DNA of 64,000 nucleotides. Origin: Cylindrodendrum hubeiense. Its lineage: Eukaryota; Ascomycota; Sordariomycetes; Hypocreales; Nectriaceae. Below the pieces are notes generated by a model that ran no database searches, had not been told where the DNA came from, and worked only from the letters and a program-made list of their open reading frames with translations. The DNA is taken from the NCBI GenBank assembly GCA_014621425.1, contig JAANBB010000076.1:1-64000 (forward strand). Reading direction: 5' to 3'. Both the position numbers and the translations under genes were made by a program. Below are positions 36,901 to 48,600 of the stretch, piece by piece (the stretch's first letter is position 1; each line of letters begins with the position of its first letter).

Positions 36901-38063
36901 ATGCAGTTCGAGTCGGATTACCGGTTTGACATGGACGACAGCTTCAGCCTGTGCAGCCAGTCCATGACCTGCCCCTCCACATCTACCAGCTTCTCTTCCG
37001 CCTCATCAGCCTACGACCCTTTCACTCCCACATCTCGACGATCAACGCCCCATGAGCTGGCCACACTGGAATTCGATGGAACCTACAACAACGGCGCCCA
37101 CCGGGTCGACCTGACCCCTCCGGCAACCATGAGCAAGTTCATGTTCGGCCCCGTCAAGACAGAGCCTGATCAGATGCCCTTCCCTGAAGGCCTGCCCGGC
37201 ACTCCATTGAAGCGTGAGGCCATGGGCTTCGACTACGACCAGATGATCGAGATGAACATGGCTCAGAACGCTTCCATGGGCTCGCTTACGCCATCCAACT
37301 CCTTCGGCATGTATGGCATCTCCCCAGAGGCCGCCATCGGGGCCACGTCTTTCATGATGACTCCCACGCAGAGCCTGTCGGGCTCTGAGGCTGCAGACAC
37401 CTCTTCATCATGGTCATGCGCCAACGACAGCCCAATTTCCTTCTTCCCCAACAAGCATCAACTACCCAACGAATTGGAGGTTCTCGATCTTGACCGACAC
37501 TCCATCTCGCCCTATCACTTCCACGACCCAACCTCGCCCAACCGGATGCGAGCGGAGCGAAAGCTGATGGTGCATGAGATTCAACGCAAGACCAACGAGC
37601 TCCAGCGCGTACAGATCCGCACATCAAGGAAGCGATCTGACAAGCCCGAGTCCGCCCCCGTGGACGTGGTCCGACGAGCCATGTGCAAGTGTGACTACCC
37701 AGGCTGCCACAAGGCGTTCCGACGCAACGAGCACCTCAAGCGTCACAAGCAAACGTGAGTACTCACCTTCCCACCGTGACTGTCTCATACTGCAATTTTA
37801 CAAAACGGTGACTGACAAGAAATCACAGTTTCCATGGCGAGGGACCCAACCGGTTCTCATGTGAGTTCTGCGGCAAGGACCAGTTCAACCGCCAGGACAA
37901 CCTCAACAACCACCGCAAGCTGCATGCCCGACCTAACAGTCGCAACCGTGGCGTTGAGTTCATCCCCGCCGCAGTGCCTGTCATTGAGCAAGAGGAGCGC
38001 AGCCGGAAGCGACGAGCACCATCAAAGGCCAAGTCAGCCGACAAGCGGGGCCTCGAGTACTAG
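36901..38063 (+). CDS. brlA: C2H2 zinc-finger transcription factor, BrlA-like conidiation regulator
   Basis: Two exons, 36901-37754 and 37829-38063, give 362 residues. No earlier in-frame ATG exists. The N-terminal about 280 residues are Ser/Thr/Pro-rich and acidic with two VKTEP/LKRE-like segments, typical of an activation region. Near the C terminus are two adjacent fingers: CDYPGCHKAFRRNEHLKRH, then FSCEFCGKDQFNRQDNLNNH. A basic tail (RSRKRRAPSKAK) follows. The first finger is split by the intron between its two histidines. Finger spacing and the NRGVEFIP segment after finger 2 resemble BrlA, the master regulator of conidiophore development. Being a C2H2 factor is certain; the BrlA orthology is a moderate inference, supported by the long upstream region and upstream ORFs. 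Confidence 0.8.
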
Positions 38064-41000
38064 AAGGCAGTGACATATTCCCGGGTACCTTGCTTGAAGG
38101 GACACTGCATCTCGCCCTGAAGCTCTCGAAAAAAAAAAGGTGATGCGAGTGGGGAAGCAGATGAGACACGGAGGAGACCGCCCGCGCCACCCGTCTGGAT
38201 ATACACGCACACACATTACATACACGACAGCCAGGCGGGAGCGGGGTGGGAAGAAGTAAAAACAAGAGCGAGAGATAGCAAGAGGACTAAGCCACTACGT
38301 CATGCGTTCGACGCCGCTGATCAGCGTCTCGCGACAAGGCTCAATCACGCGCCCCATCGCGAACACAAAGACAGGTGGGCGGCGCGGACACGGGGATGTG
38401 GTGGCGGCCTCTGCTTGGGTGCGGAGGTGGAGAGTTACTTCAGGTCGATTATTGTTGCATGGTATTCTGTTACGCATTCGAGTCCATTACCAACGGGGTT
38501 GAGGCGTTTTGTGGCTTTTGTTTTCATGGAGGTTCATCACTCCCTTACTTTCTTCGCCATTCTCTATCATAGGCATGCCCCTTGGCCGGGAGCAGGGTTC
38601 AACTCATTTGATATCCACAGGATGGGGGGCGGGAAATCACATTGCGGAAATCACATTGTCTTCGGCAGTATCAATTATCACATTGGCTCTACATCATTTT
38701 CGAAGAAGGACCTTGACCAGAGTGTGGGCGGGCATTACACAGGTGGCGGAGTGTGGGGGTATGCGAGGTCTGGACCCGGGGAGCGCGGCTGCGGAAACGA
38801 GAACGGGAGCGTTTACACATTCAGATAACACCAAAATAGTACCTTATTGTATCGTAGTATCAAACTTGTAATCTAGGTAGTATACGATTGTGGCTTGGCT
38901 ATACCCAGAAGGGGAACAGGGCGGCGGGAGGAAACGAAGATATTGCCAAAAAATACAAACTAAGCGATCATTTTCGGACGTACACTGTCAAGACTGTCAA
39001 GCATGCAACTTAATCCTTCCCTTTGATGTCGCACTTGTACGTAAAGTGAGAAATAGACTCTCGCTTAATATCCAGGGGCCCCGGCGTGTCTTAGATCTCA
39101 GTGAACAGCTATCGACGCGCGACTCGACAATGACCAATGGATTTTTAGCTATGTGACCTCGACTTCTATGAGACTCATCGGATCAAGCTGTTCTATTAGG
39201 AAAGGAACGTCGGGAGAGGGTCCTCGGGAGAGCAACCCTCGGCCAATATGACGCCATTACCCCATACATTTCCTTTTCGGATAGCGGCACCTCCTTTGCC
39301 TGTCCTGTTAGCCTCGTAGTAGCGTCACGTCTTGCATGAAGGCCAGGTGGCTGGAAGGAAGACAGGTTAGCATCGTTGAGAAAAACAGGTATGATATTGA
39401 ACATCTGGCGTTGGAACGGGTTCGTGATACGCTCCACCGCCGTCAGGGGCTGGAATGAGATCTGTCACCCGCTAGCCTGAAAGACGCCCAGGGTCGCCGA
39501 GTTTCCGATCCCCAGCTCTTGGGGGGGCTTGCAGCGGCTCACCGTGGAACATGGTTGGTTGTCCAAGTGGGAAAGGCCCCAGAAGGAAGCATAACCACAA
39601 TTTTGGCCAGAGGGGCTGGGCTTTTGGTGTGCGTCTGTGGGTTTTCTAATCTGTATGGTTGTGGCCTGTTCGCAGAATGGAATATGGATTGGTGGAGTGG
39701 CGACAAGACGGCCGCATTAGCGCTGGGAGAAAAACGAAGAAAGAAATAGACGAGGGCTTGCGTGAGGTTTCGGGAGCATCGCATCGATCGGGCTTGTGGA
39801 TTTTCCGGGGGTGATCGATCCGATGCGGCTGCGAATTGACGATCGCTGCACAGATCGATGCAAGCCGAGATCAGAGCGGGGGAGACTGTAAAGTGAAGCG
39901 AGGTTGTTTGAATTATTTTTTTACAATACCGGGAGCGATTCGATGTGGCAATGGAACGGCCGTTGGGATGTCCATGACGCCGCCCTAGATGGTGTGGAAT
40001 TCGTGGAAGCTGGACTACGGAGACCAGATGTGGAGACAACCTCGGTGTGCCGTCGGCCGTTGTTGGACAAGAAGAAGGGGAATCGAAACAACCCGTCCTT
40101 CTTCAGAAGCACAGGCCGACGATCATTGTCTCCGTCGAGCGGGCGTCGGCGTTGATGGCAACGGCTCCAGCTGAAAGGCAAACCTGGGTAGCGGACCCGA
40201 GCCACGCTCAATCCGAATGAATGGGCAGCCACAGCGTCAGCGCGTGCTCGTGGTGACATCCCGCAGCGCAATCAAAGAGACATGGCGCCCCCGCTCAGAC
40301 TCGCCGGAAGGAGTCTTTTATTCGCCTTCTTCTTTCATCCCGACCGCGAGGACCCCGTCAACCCGCCCGAAGCAGGCCATCGTGCATACTCGGTCGCCAC
40401 TCGATGAATTGTTATCTACTTCCCTGCTGCGAGTCCGCGATGCGGCTGACGTGCGCCAGAGCCGTTCCTCGGTCCCGAGCTAGCGCGGCCACCAGGGCCT
40501 TTTTCAGCGGGCACCCGGGGGAGCTAGCCGGCCAGCCCGCGCGCCGTGGCCCGCTAAAGGCCGGGTTCATGGCTGCTAGGATGGCTACTAGGGTAGCCCC
40601 GTAGGGCTCGCCTGTACATGTACGGAGTACGGAGCACAGCATCTGTGGATGGTCTGTGGATGGTCTATGGATGGGGGCAGGCAGATTCATCTGCGCAGCA
40701 TATACCTCCCAATGGCGGGCGGTTTCGAGGTTGGCCGCCGCTAATTTAGCATGTGGACGGGTCCGCCATCGCATGTCGCCCAGAGAGGTTAGACAGACGA
40801 TAGGCTGGGGTTCAGAGCTACGCCGCAGCCCAGTCCACGGTTTACGCATTCGGAAATAACAGGTGTTACCAGGTGCTACCGAGTGCAAAGCACATCTGAG
40901 GCCTTTGTCATCTCCACACGTGCGCTTAACCTCTATCGTTCACCAAAAAATGAACCCCCGCCAACGTCCATCTCACATCCGCCATCAACGCCATTGACGA

Positions 41001-41944
41001 CATCAAGCTAATCCCCGGCTGGCTGTAGTTCTGTCTCTTCTCTTTTTGGCTGCTACGCCGCGTCGCCATAGTACACAGGCCGCTCTGTCTCGCCTGTCAC
41101 ATCTCGTCAGAAAGATGACAGCTCAGCTCTAATCGACCCCATCGCCGCCACTCACGCCACTTCTATCCCCCGGCACAGTGAGACGGCCCTCTGGTTGGCG
41201 TTGAGCTTGCTGCCAGACGCTGAAAACGGCGAAACACTCTTGGAGCCGTCGCAGGTTGTTGGCTCTGTTGGTGTAGGTCCTTGATCCTTCGCCTCTTGGC
41301 CACCTGGCTGTTGGTGGAGACGTTAGTGCTCATTCCTTCGTTCTCTTCGTGTCACCACACACCGGCTCCTTCGTTCTCTTTGTGTCACCATTCACCAGCT
41401 CCTTCGGTATCGTGGCACACGCGCCACCTGTTGCCGCCTGAGAGCTTCCTGATCCTCAGAGAAGCAAGCCGCCGCTTGCTCGCAAAGGAGCAAAGGCGCA
41501 TCCGACAGAAGCGTCTACCCCACAAGTGCCAAGGCTTGCTACTGTAGCCTCTTTCTAAACCTGTGGCCTGTCATTCTGTCACTAAAGAAGGTGGATGGTC
41601 TGAAAGCGGACAGTGCGCAACTGCAGCTGAGCCCCTGTACCCCTGCGCCATCTTCGCTTCGCCTTTCACTTCGTTGCCTGCGTCCCTGTGTTGTACTTCT
41701 TGGCTCAATCCACCATCTTGCTCCGTGATATGCGCGAATCCAGGAATCCACCACACACCAACATGCCTAGGACACCGCCATTACCTCTCTGACTCTCTTG
41801 CAGATATCTCTCCTGCGAGCATCGGTCATTGTTGCATCTCTCTTCCTCGATATCGGACAAGAACCGGAGTATCCCTGCACCTTCGGCACTGCCCAACGAG
41901 CCAGAGACAAGCTCACCGCAGTGGGCTAGAATGCGATTTAGGCG
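38064..41944. other. Gene-poor interval between the BrlA-like and LRR genes
   Basis: About 3.9 kb with no convincing complete gene. It contains the 3' flank of the BrlA-like gene (with an A run near 38130), a possible minus-strand remnant at 39183-39535, and the promoter of the LRR gene. Imperfect direct repeats of a ctccttcgttctctt motif lie near 41333-41405. Confidence 0.5.
39183..39535 (-). pseudogene. Unrecognised coding-like remnant with one in-frame stop
   Basis: The minus-strand frame reads ELGIGNSATLGVFQASG, a TGA, then FQPLTAVERITNPFQRQMF and further to a stop at 39183. Third positions are pyrimidine-rich over about 60 codons, as in real genes of this window. The TGA could have replaced TGG. 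A small intron (gctagc...ccag) has no GT start, so splicing does not rescue it. The family was not recognised. Confidence 0.22.
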
Positions 41945-44329
41945 ATGGCATCCCTCCCATCATATCACGAGGCCACTGCACGCCCAGATTGGCTTCATCT
42001 GGTGGCGCCCTTTGTAACGCCCCGCGACTATCCAGCCCTCTGCCTGGTAGATACCCGGTTCTGGCATGTCTTTGCGCCACGCCTCTGGCTTAACGTCCTG
42101 CTGGCCGCCCGGCAAGCCGGTCTCCAGTCAGGAGACGGTGAGTTCAGCCACATACGACCCCGTGACTGGTGATTTATCCCTCATTAAAGCTGACCCAAGC
42201 GTACTATCACAGACTTAGCATGGTGGTTCAACTTTGTCTTCGTTCAGCTCGAACGCACAGAACCCAAGACTCGAGCCTTGGTTTGCGTCCTCGATGCCAG
42301 ACAGTTTGCAAAAGACTCATATCATTTTGCTTCAGACCAGCAGGAGCGGTCCCTAAACCAGAGCTTCAAGCGGGCGCTCGCCCTCTTGCCCAATGTTACT
42401 TGCCTTCTCCTTGATGGCCATGCAGACTTAGATCCGGGAAGCTTTCTCGTTGCCGATGGTTTAGAGACCCCGGGTCAACGGCTTCGCTTATTGAGCATTG
42501 CCGGTTATCCATCCCCCTTGCCAACCACCTTCTTTAGCTTCCCGAGCTTGATAGGCCTAGTCTACCTTGACATATCTGGCATCCCTGGATCCATCTGGCC
42601 GATGATTCAACCATCTCTCCTAACGGACCTACGCATCCTCAAGATTCGTGACCGTGAGGTCGACGATGTCGCATTCAATGCCCTTGCCCATTGTTTTGGG
42701 ATTCGCCTCTGGAGCTTGGACATCAGTAAAAACAGACTAACAGACGCCATCATTGGAACACTGTCTACCAAATGTTTCCGCGTGAGCATCCTTCGGTCCG
42801 ATGCCTACTTCAGAGTCGAGGGGAAACTGGAACTGGCTCATACAGGGACCCCTGACTACGGAGTTTTCGTCTTTGTAGATGAATCGGAATGGAGCGGTTC
42901 TTTTTCCCACCCAGAACGCTATCTTGTTGACGCCCCAATGTACATGGCTGACGCAGAATCGGGACCGCAAGAGTATCAGGCCTTTCGATCTGATGGCCAG
43001 AGCCGAATGAAGTCAGACTCTGCCGATGACGTGCACCGAGCGTTTTCTGGTCAGGATCCCCATCTGTCCGTGGAGAGCTATCGCGACTGTCTGGGTCTGA
43101 CCCACTTGAATTTGTCCAACAACCAAATCTCGGCCGCCGGCATTGAGAAGGTACTGAGAAACTCCAATGGTCATTTGGAGGAGCTAGCCTGCGATTGCAT
43201 GCCCCTGGTAATTATTCCGAAGACCCATTCACGGATATGGCCCAAATCGGCGATGTTGTATGGGATCCTCAACGCAGCTCATTTCTTGCGTCCTGTTTTC
43301 TCTTCCAATCTCCGTACCCTAAGGCTGCACCACTCTGTTGTCACTCAAATCCCAACCTTGGAAATGGAAGGCCTGTCAAAATTTAGTCGATTGCATCTCG
43401 CCGAGACCTCGATTCTATCCCGCTCAGAACAAGCATACGCCCATTCTTTTGTCCCAGACATGAATCCACGATTGACGTCTTTGACCCTCACGCGCATCCC
43501 ACGACGCTCATCTGGGCCACTGATCGCCAAGCTGGTTCATTTTCTCAAACTGCTATCGATACAAGAGCGGGTTATTTACGATGCGAATGCGATAACAACA
43601 TCGTGGCGTGGGTCTGGTATATTAGACGGTCTGAGACATCTTAGGCTCGAATTTGAGCCGGACGGCAGAGAGGAGAGTTTCGATACGGTGGAACATCTCG
43701 ATGCCGAGGAATTGATGAACACTGGGGATCAAGGATTTAGTTTCTTTAGCGACGAAAGAGCGACACGGCGACCAACATTGACGTCGCAGGTGTCTGTTCT
43801 TGGAGAGGTTAGAAATTCCAGCGGCGTTACCTGTGAGAGCCGAAACGATGATTCGGACCGAGTGGACGGCGATTTCTTGACCCACTATGGAGAATGGAAT
43901 GGCGGGCCCTTTTCGGTGCCGGTATGGATAGGACCCAAAGGGCGGGGCGACAATTCCGTTATCGATGCATATCGGAGGTTGGTATTGAAGCACAATGTCC
44001 GGGACGGAGTTGGGCCAGCGACAGCAAGCCAAGTGATCGCCGGTGCGCCTGATAAGTCATATGTCTTCCACACGGCGTGGTGTATGGCGATTATGCCCGA
44101 TAAGCTTGAATCACCCCCGTGGAATAACCTTGTGGCCATGAAGGACGTTTTAGAGGAGCTGAAACGGTTTCGCCAGACGGGAAGAGCCAAGTACATGGGC
44201 CTCAAGAAGCAAACACCTGGAGGAACAGAAGTCCCTCCAGGCGAACCACACTTTTTCTGGATGGGAAGACTGGAGGTTTTTAAGGAGAACCCGATGCCCC
44301 AAGGAAGACCATCCAAGTATTGGAGATAA
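41945..44329 (+). CDS. Leucine-rich-repeat / F-box-like protein
   Basis: Two exons, 41945-42137 and 42213-44329, are joined by a 75-nt intron and give 769 residues. The N-terminal 60 residues (PDWLHLVAPFVTPRDYPALC, then LVDTRFWHVFAPRLW) resemble a degenerate F-box. Leucine-rich repeats follow, for example LVYLDISGIPGSIWP, LWSLDISKNRLTDAIIG and LTHLNLSNNQISAAGIEKVL. The C-terminal region is less repetitive. Such proteins act as substrate adaptors of ubiquitin ligases, but the F-box here is weak, so this is only a suggestion. The stop lies 57 bases from the decayed GH12 gene on the other strand. Confidence 0.85.
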
Positions 44330-44386
44330 AGCAACCGCCAGGATAAGGCTTGGTGGTTGAAGCCGGTATGTAACTCTATGGATATT

Positions 44387-45098
44387 TCAATGTACATACG
44401 CTAAATGATACCCTAGAGACTCGCACCTGTGCACGAGATCGCCACAGAAGCTGTTGACGGCCTCGGTGGCTACAAAGCTGAAGACTATCATCCGAGAGTT
44501 GGTGCCCTGGTAGAGCTCCCAATAGCTGTCGGCTACCGTGACGGTGGCGATGAAGCTGCGGTCGCAGAGATGAGGCCTGCGCCGCCGAGGGCGTCGAGCC
44601 AGATCAAGACTTCGTACTCGTAGTCGCCACCATCGGTGGACGAGGTGAAGAGATCACATGCAACGTTGGCAACTATGTCATCACTAGTGTGTGAAAGCTT
44701 GGTTAGAATTCCGATTCCTCCTCGTATGAGTTGTTTGGTTCTAATCACATACGTCCAGGTCCACTGCGACGGGATGTTGGGGATGGCCGACAGCTCGTTC
44801 ATCTCAATCTCAACCACAGCATCGGGATACCACTTGACCTCGCCATCGCTGCCGCTCCAGGCCCAGTCAACGTACCATGCAACAGCACCGTCGCTGGTCA
44901 ACCCATTGTTGGCTGTGCACTTCTCTGTTGAGTTGGTGTTGGCCTGTCCCCAAATGCTGTTATATGCTGTATATCCACCCGTTGCCTCGGAGTCCCACTG
45001 CCCGCAGTAAGAACCGCGCTTGGCGAGCGTTTTGGTGGCCGGTGGGCTGGAGTGGCAGCGGCTAGGCCGGCTAGAGCTGCGATTATGGCGCACTTCAT
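44387..45098 (-). pseudogene. GH12 endoglucanase/xyloglucanase pseudogene
   Basis: Reads on the minus strand from an ATG at 45098. The signal peptide MKCAIIAALAGLAAATPA is followed by a frame change near 45040-45055. The mature N terminus continues as KRGSYCGQWDSEATGGYTAY. Motifs WYVDWAWSGSDGEVKWYPDA, NVACDLFTSS and EYEVLIWLDALGGAG place it in glycoside hydrolase family 12; the Glu before VLIW corresponds to the nucleophile. A 69-nt intron (44752-44684, gtatgt...ctag) still splices in frame. A second frame change near 44545-44565 leads to YWELYQGTNSRM and FSFVATEAVNSF, then the similarity stops. The C-terminal part with the acid/base Glu (GTEPF motif in homologues) is missing. Two frameshifts plus truncation mean it cannot encode an active enzyme. 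Confidence 0.85.
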
Positions 45099-45275
45099 GA
45101 TGAGCGGGAAGTTGGCTGTTGATTCGGATCGAAAGTGACAGTAAGTTCATCAAATGAAGAATCGCAACAAGAAGCTCATTTCAATACGATGACAGAAACG
45201 GATAAGGAATGCGGAAAAGAAATAATGAGAAGCTGGAAAATAACGAGTTCTACTAGCTGCTAGATCTTTCGAACG

Positions 45276-45694
45276 TCAAGATCTATATCTCCTCCTGAGT
45301 TCTTCACGGTAGTGAATATTCTGCAACTCCTCGGCCCAATCCCCGATGGCTCTACTCATATGACATTGAGATATGGTCTCCCGCTCCTTAAGCGTTGGTC
45401 CGTTCCCGCGAACGACTGGGGGGTTGGGGTTGGGGTTGGGGTTTGCTCTATCTGGAGGCGTCGCTGACAAAAGCGGTTGGGTCAGCTGCCGGAGAAGCCC
45501 ACCTTCAGGGGACCCGGGTTAGCTATTGGAGGACACCACCCGACAGGGATAGATCCCTTTAACATACCTATGACAAGCGGGTGGTCTGGTGTTGTGCCAC
45601 GATGAGCAATCCTTTCTGGCGTTTCACTTGTCAGCGTTTGGTGTTGGGCTGAGGTGATTGTGAACGATTTGACGGTTGTTGCGGTTATGGCCAG
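45276..45694 (-). CDS. Candidate two-exon gene or fragment of unknown function
   Basis: An open frame from 45694 to 45568 joins in phase through a 65-nt intron (45567-45503; gtatgt donor, gctaac branch-like, aag acceptor) to a frame ending in TAG at 45276. The product of at least 116 residues includes TTPDHPLVIGGLLRQLTQPL, a PNPNPN run encoded by the TTGGGG repeat, and a helical tail ERETISQCHMSRAIGDWAEE. No ATG was found at the 5' side before a stop, so the start is missing or in another exon. The family was not recognised. Confidence 0.3.
45419..45443 (+). repeat. Four-fold GGGGTT repeat
   Basis: A run of six G, then three gggg blocks separated by tt. It has the form of an intramolecular G-quadruplex motif and of a TTGGGG-type telomeric repeat, but it is isolated. 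The usual filamentous-fungal telomere unit is TTAGGG, so an old telomere is unlikely. Confidence 0.7.
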
Positions 45695-48600
45695 TTACAA
45701 AGACAATACAACAACACCATAGACGCCTATCCTGCCGGAGCACAACGGCTGTTTCCGAAGCGGTGAAGCAGGCGTGAGAGCATAGACCCCCTTTGGCTCT
45801 AACGCCCTGGAACACAGCTTACACTCGCAATGAACAGCCAAGACTCGGGTGGAATCATTCAGTGGCGCCTCAGCTCAGCTATCAGAAGAGGGCCAAGACC
45901 ACGGCACGCGCTCAACCGTGTTGACTCCAGCTACTGCACCCGTCCACTTCAGACGAAATTGGAGCCCATGCGGAGGATCGGAGGAACCCATGGACCCAGG
46001 TACCCAGAAACCAGTTTTCGCCACGGACTACTGCCTTGCTGCATCATGCAGGAAACTTCGGCTGCCGCGAACTCATCCCGTCTGCACTGTGGTTTGGCCA
46101 CGCATTTGTCGCACACCGCGCGGTTCCCTCGTGGGCTTTTACACGCCCCCGTCGATTATGTCGCCTGCATGGTATACGAGGTTTGCCTATCGTGGGCATA
46201 TGCTGCCAAGAGCCCTACGACCCATCATATCTGGGTACCGATTGGTCTTCAAACCGGCATATTCCGTCCGCATGGGAGTAGGTATAGCCCAGGCCTCGAC
46301 ACCTGCACGATATAGTGCGCTCGCGTGTCTCGCAGTGGCAGAGCCGATGCACACCTTTCGTTGCCTGCCGCATGCCCGGACTCCGGGTCCGCGATGTTGG
46401 AGTATGCACACAAGCAAGCTGTGAAGGCTGGTAGCGCGGGGCGTGTGCAGCCAAGCAAGTCCTCTTTGGGGATGGCTTCAGAGCCTAGATGCCGAGCAGT
46501 TCCAGGTAGATGGATTCGCGGGAGCCGGGGTCCAGTAAAATAAACCCTTCTTGCAGCTGTGTCTCGATATTCCTGTCTCGTCGACGTACAGGAGACTTAT
46601 GGCAGTTGGATCCGAAAGCCTGGTCTAGACTTTGAAGGCGCTGTGGCAATCTCCGGGTACTATACTCCGTCACTACTCGGGGAGGCTGATGTGGCGGCAC
46701 AATAACGACCTGTCAACTGGGCGTTTCTCCAGGCGAGATTCAGCCAACGGGGATGGAGGCAACGGGGCGAACCGCTGCGCTAGCGCTAGGCCCTCAGCAA
46801 TACAGGGATTAAGGTGCATTCGTCAGGGCCGCCAAGGGCTTGGTGGCGAGAGCTGGGGAGTCGGAGAGGCGGGTCTACATAGTAAATTGAAGCCGACAAG
46901 AGACACGGACACCAGCGACAGCGCCAGGTCTATCAAGTCCCCGTCCGATGCATCATGGCCCATTCAGAAGATGAGGATGAGGGTGGGTACATACGGAGTC
47001 TCAGTCCTAGTTGAACACTATTGACTGAACTGCACCACTGACCTCCTTAGCCCAGCCGGGAAGTGGAGGCGAGGCTATTCCCGCCGCCTTCAACAGTGCC
47101 AGGACCTGCGTCCGTGGCGGAGAAGGCAGAGCGGAGAACGAAGAGCGGAGAACGCAGTCGATGTGCCTGGACCGTGCTACGGCTCAGGGGCCGATCCAAG
47201 ACATCTAGATCCAAGCCCACCACGCGTAAACTATCAGATCTCATTCTGGCTCTCTGCATTGATGTGACCGGCAAACCAGGCAAGCTGGCGTGTTGCTAGG
47301 CAGACTACTCACGAGATGCGCCTGGCTCCACCGCACCGGCATTCCAGATCGCAGGCCGTCTTGGCTGCAGCTCGGGTACGCACGCAATCAGCCAGATATC
47401 TCGAAGCCTCTCTTTACAACACAACACGTGTGCAGCTGCAGCCAAGACGAGGAAACTTGGGTTTTCGTTGGCGAACTCGCCACGCTGCACGAACCCATGT
47501 CTCGTGTCGGCGTGATCATGTTTTCTCGGGTTGCATCGAGCTACATGAGACCCTCTAAGCTTGACACCATGTCCTAGTGCTCTCCGTCCGACATACTTCG
47601 GAGCTCGGATCTCGTGTGATCGAGACGATGGGCTGAAGTGGGAACGGCTCGCGCGACCCACTTCGTTCATTCCGTCGCGAAACACCGATTCTAGATCTAC
47701 GAGACGCGATGAAAGTCAATAGTGCGATTCGCGCCCCTGTCTGGACCTTGGAAGGAACCATCAGCTGTTAGGTTGTCAATATCGCGTTAAACATTTCGTC
47801 GAGAGAGAGGAGGAGTTAGTGCGCCAAGGCCTCTTCTCTAAGACGAATTCCTCGCGCAATATAACCATTACTGGGTGCTAGTCCTGTTCAGGGCTCCATG
47901 TTTAGGTTTCCGAGTGGTGGTATGTCGGTTGTAGTAGGATTCGTAATGCAGTCTCCAATAGTGGGCTCAGAACAGAAATTCCATCCCTCATGTCGTGGCC
48001 AATTCATGATCCACCGCCTGTAACCTTTTTGGGCTGAGTGGTTGACCGCCACCTCTCACATCAGTTCCATACCTTGGACATCGAGTTACTTGTATAGTCT
48101 TCGGTTGTACAAAAGCAGTAACCCGATTTAGTGTCTAGGGCCCAATATTCTCGACATCCGGGACCACTAAAGCGGCTGAAGGAGTCACATAGGTAATCCT
48201 CTGAGTACGGTGATGCTGACCATGGTGTCGCAGCACAAAACATGACGGAAACTCGATTCGGTAGTTCCTATTTGCATGTTGGTAGAGCATGAGATGGAAC
48301 AAGTCAACCTCCAGCCTAGTAATTTAGTTGATTTGTTTCTCGAGAGAACACTCCAAGTCGGAGCAGCCAGGCTGTTGTTGATTGATCATGTTGTGTTGCG
48401 AGGCGACCAGCCGGATACGGCTTTGGCAGGGATCAGGCCTCCGTGTAAGCGGCAGGGGAACGAATATGGTAACCTCCGCGACCTCTGTGTCATTTGCAAC
48501 TTCCATCAGTTCTCTTACTTCGGAAATAAAAGTTTCGATCCAGGCGCCCAGGTTCCGATTCTCTTCTACTTGAAGCCCAAACCCGGGGCGTATTCGTCAA

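Noticed and set aside
45849..46424. 191-codon plus-strand frame with a stretch vaguely like gamma-glutamylcyclotransferases
   Set aside because: Only scattered residues agree (WY..FAY and GYRLVF) and the glycine-serine signature is absent.
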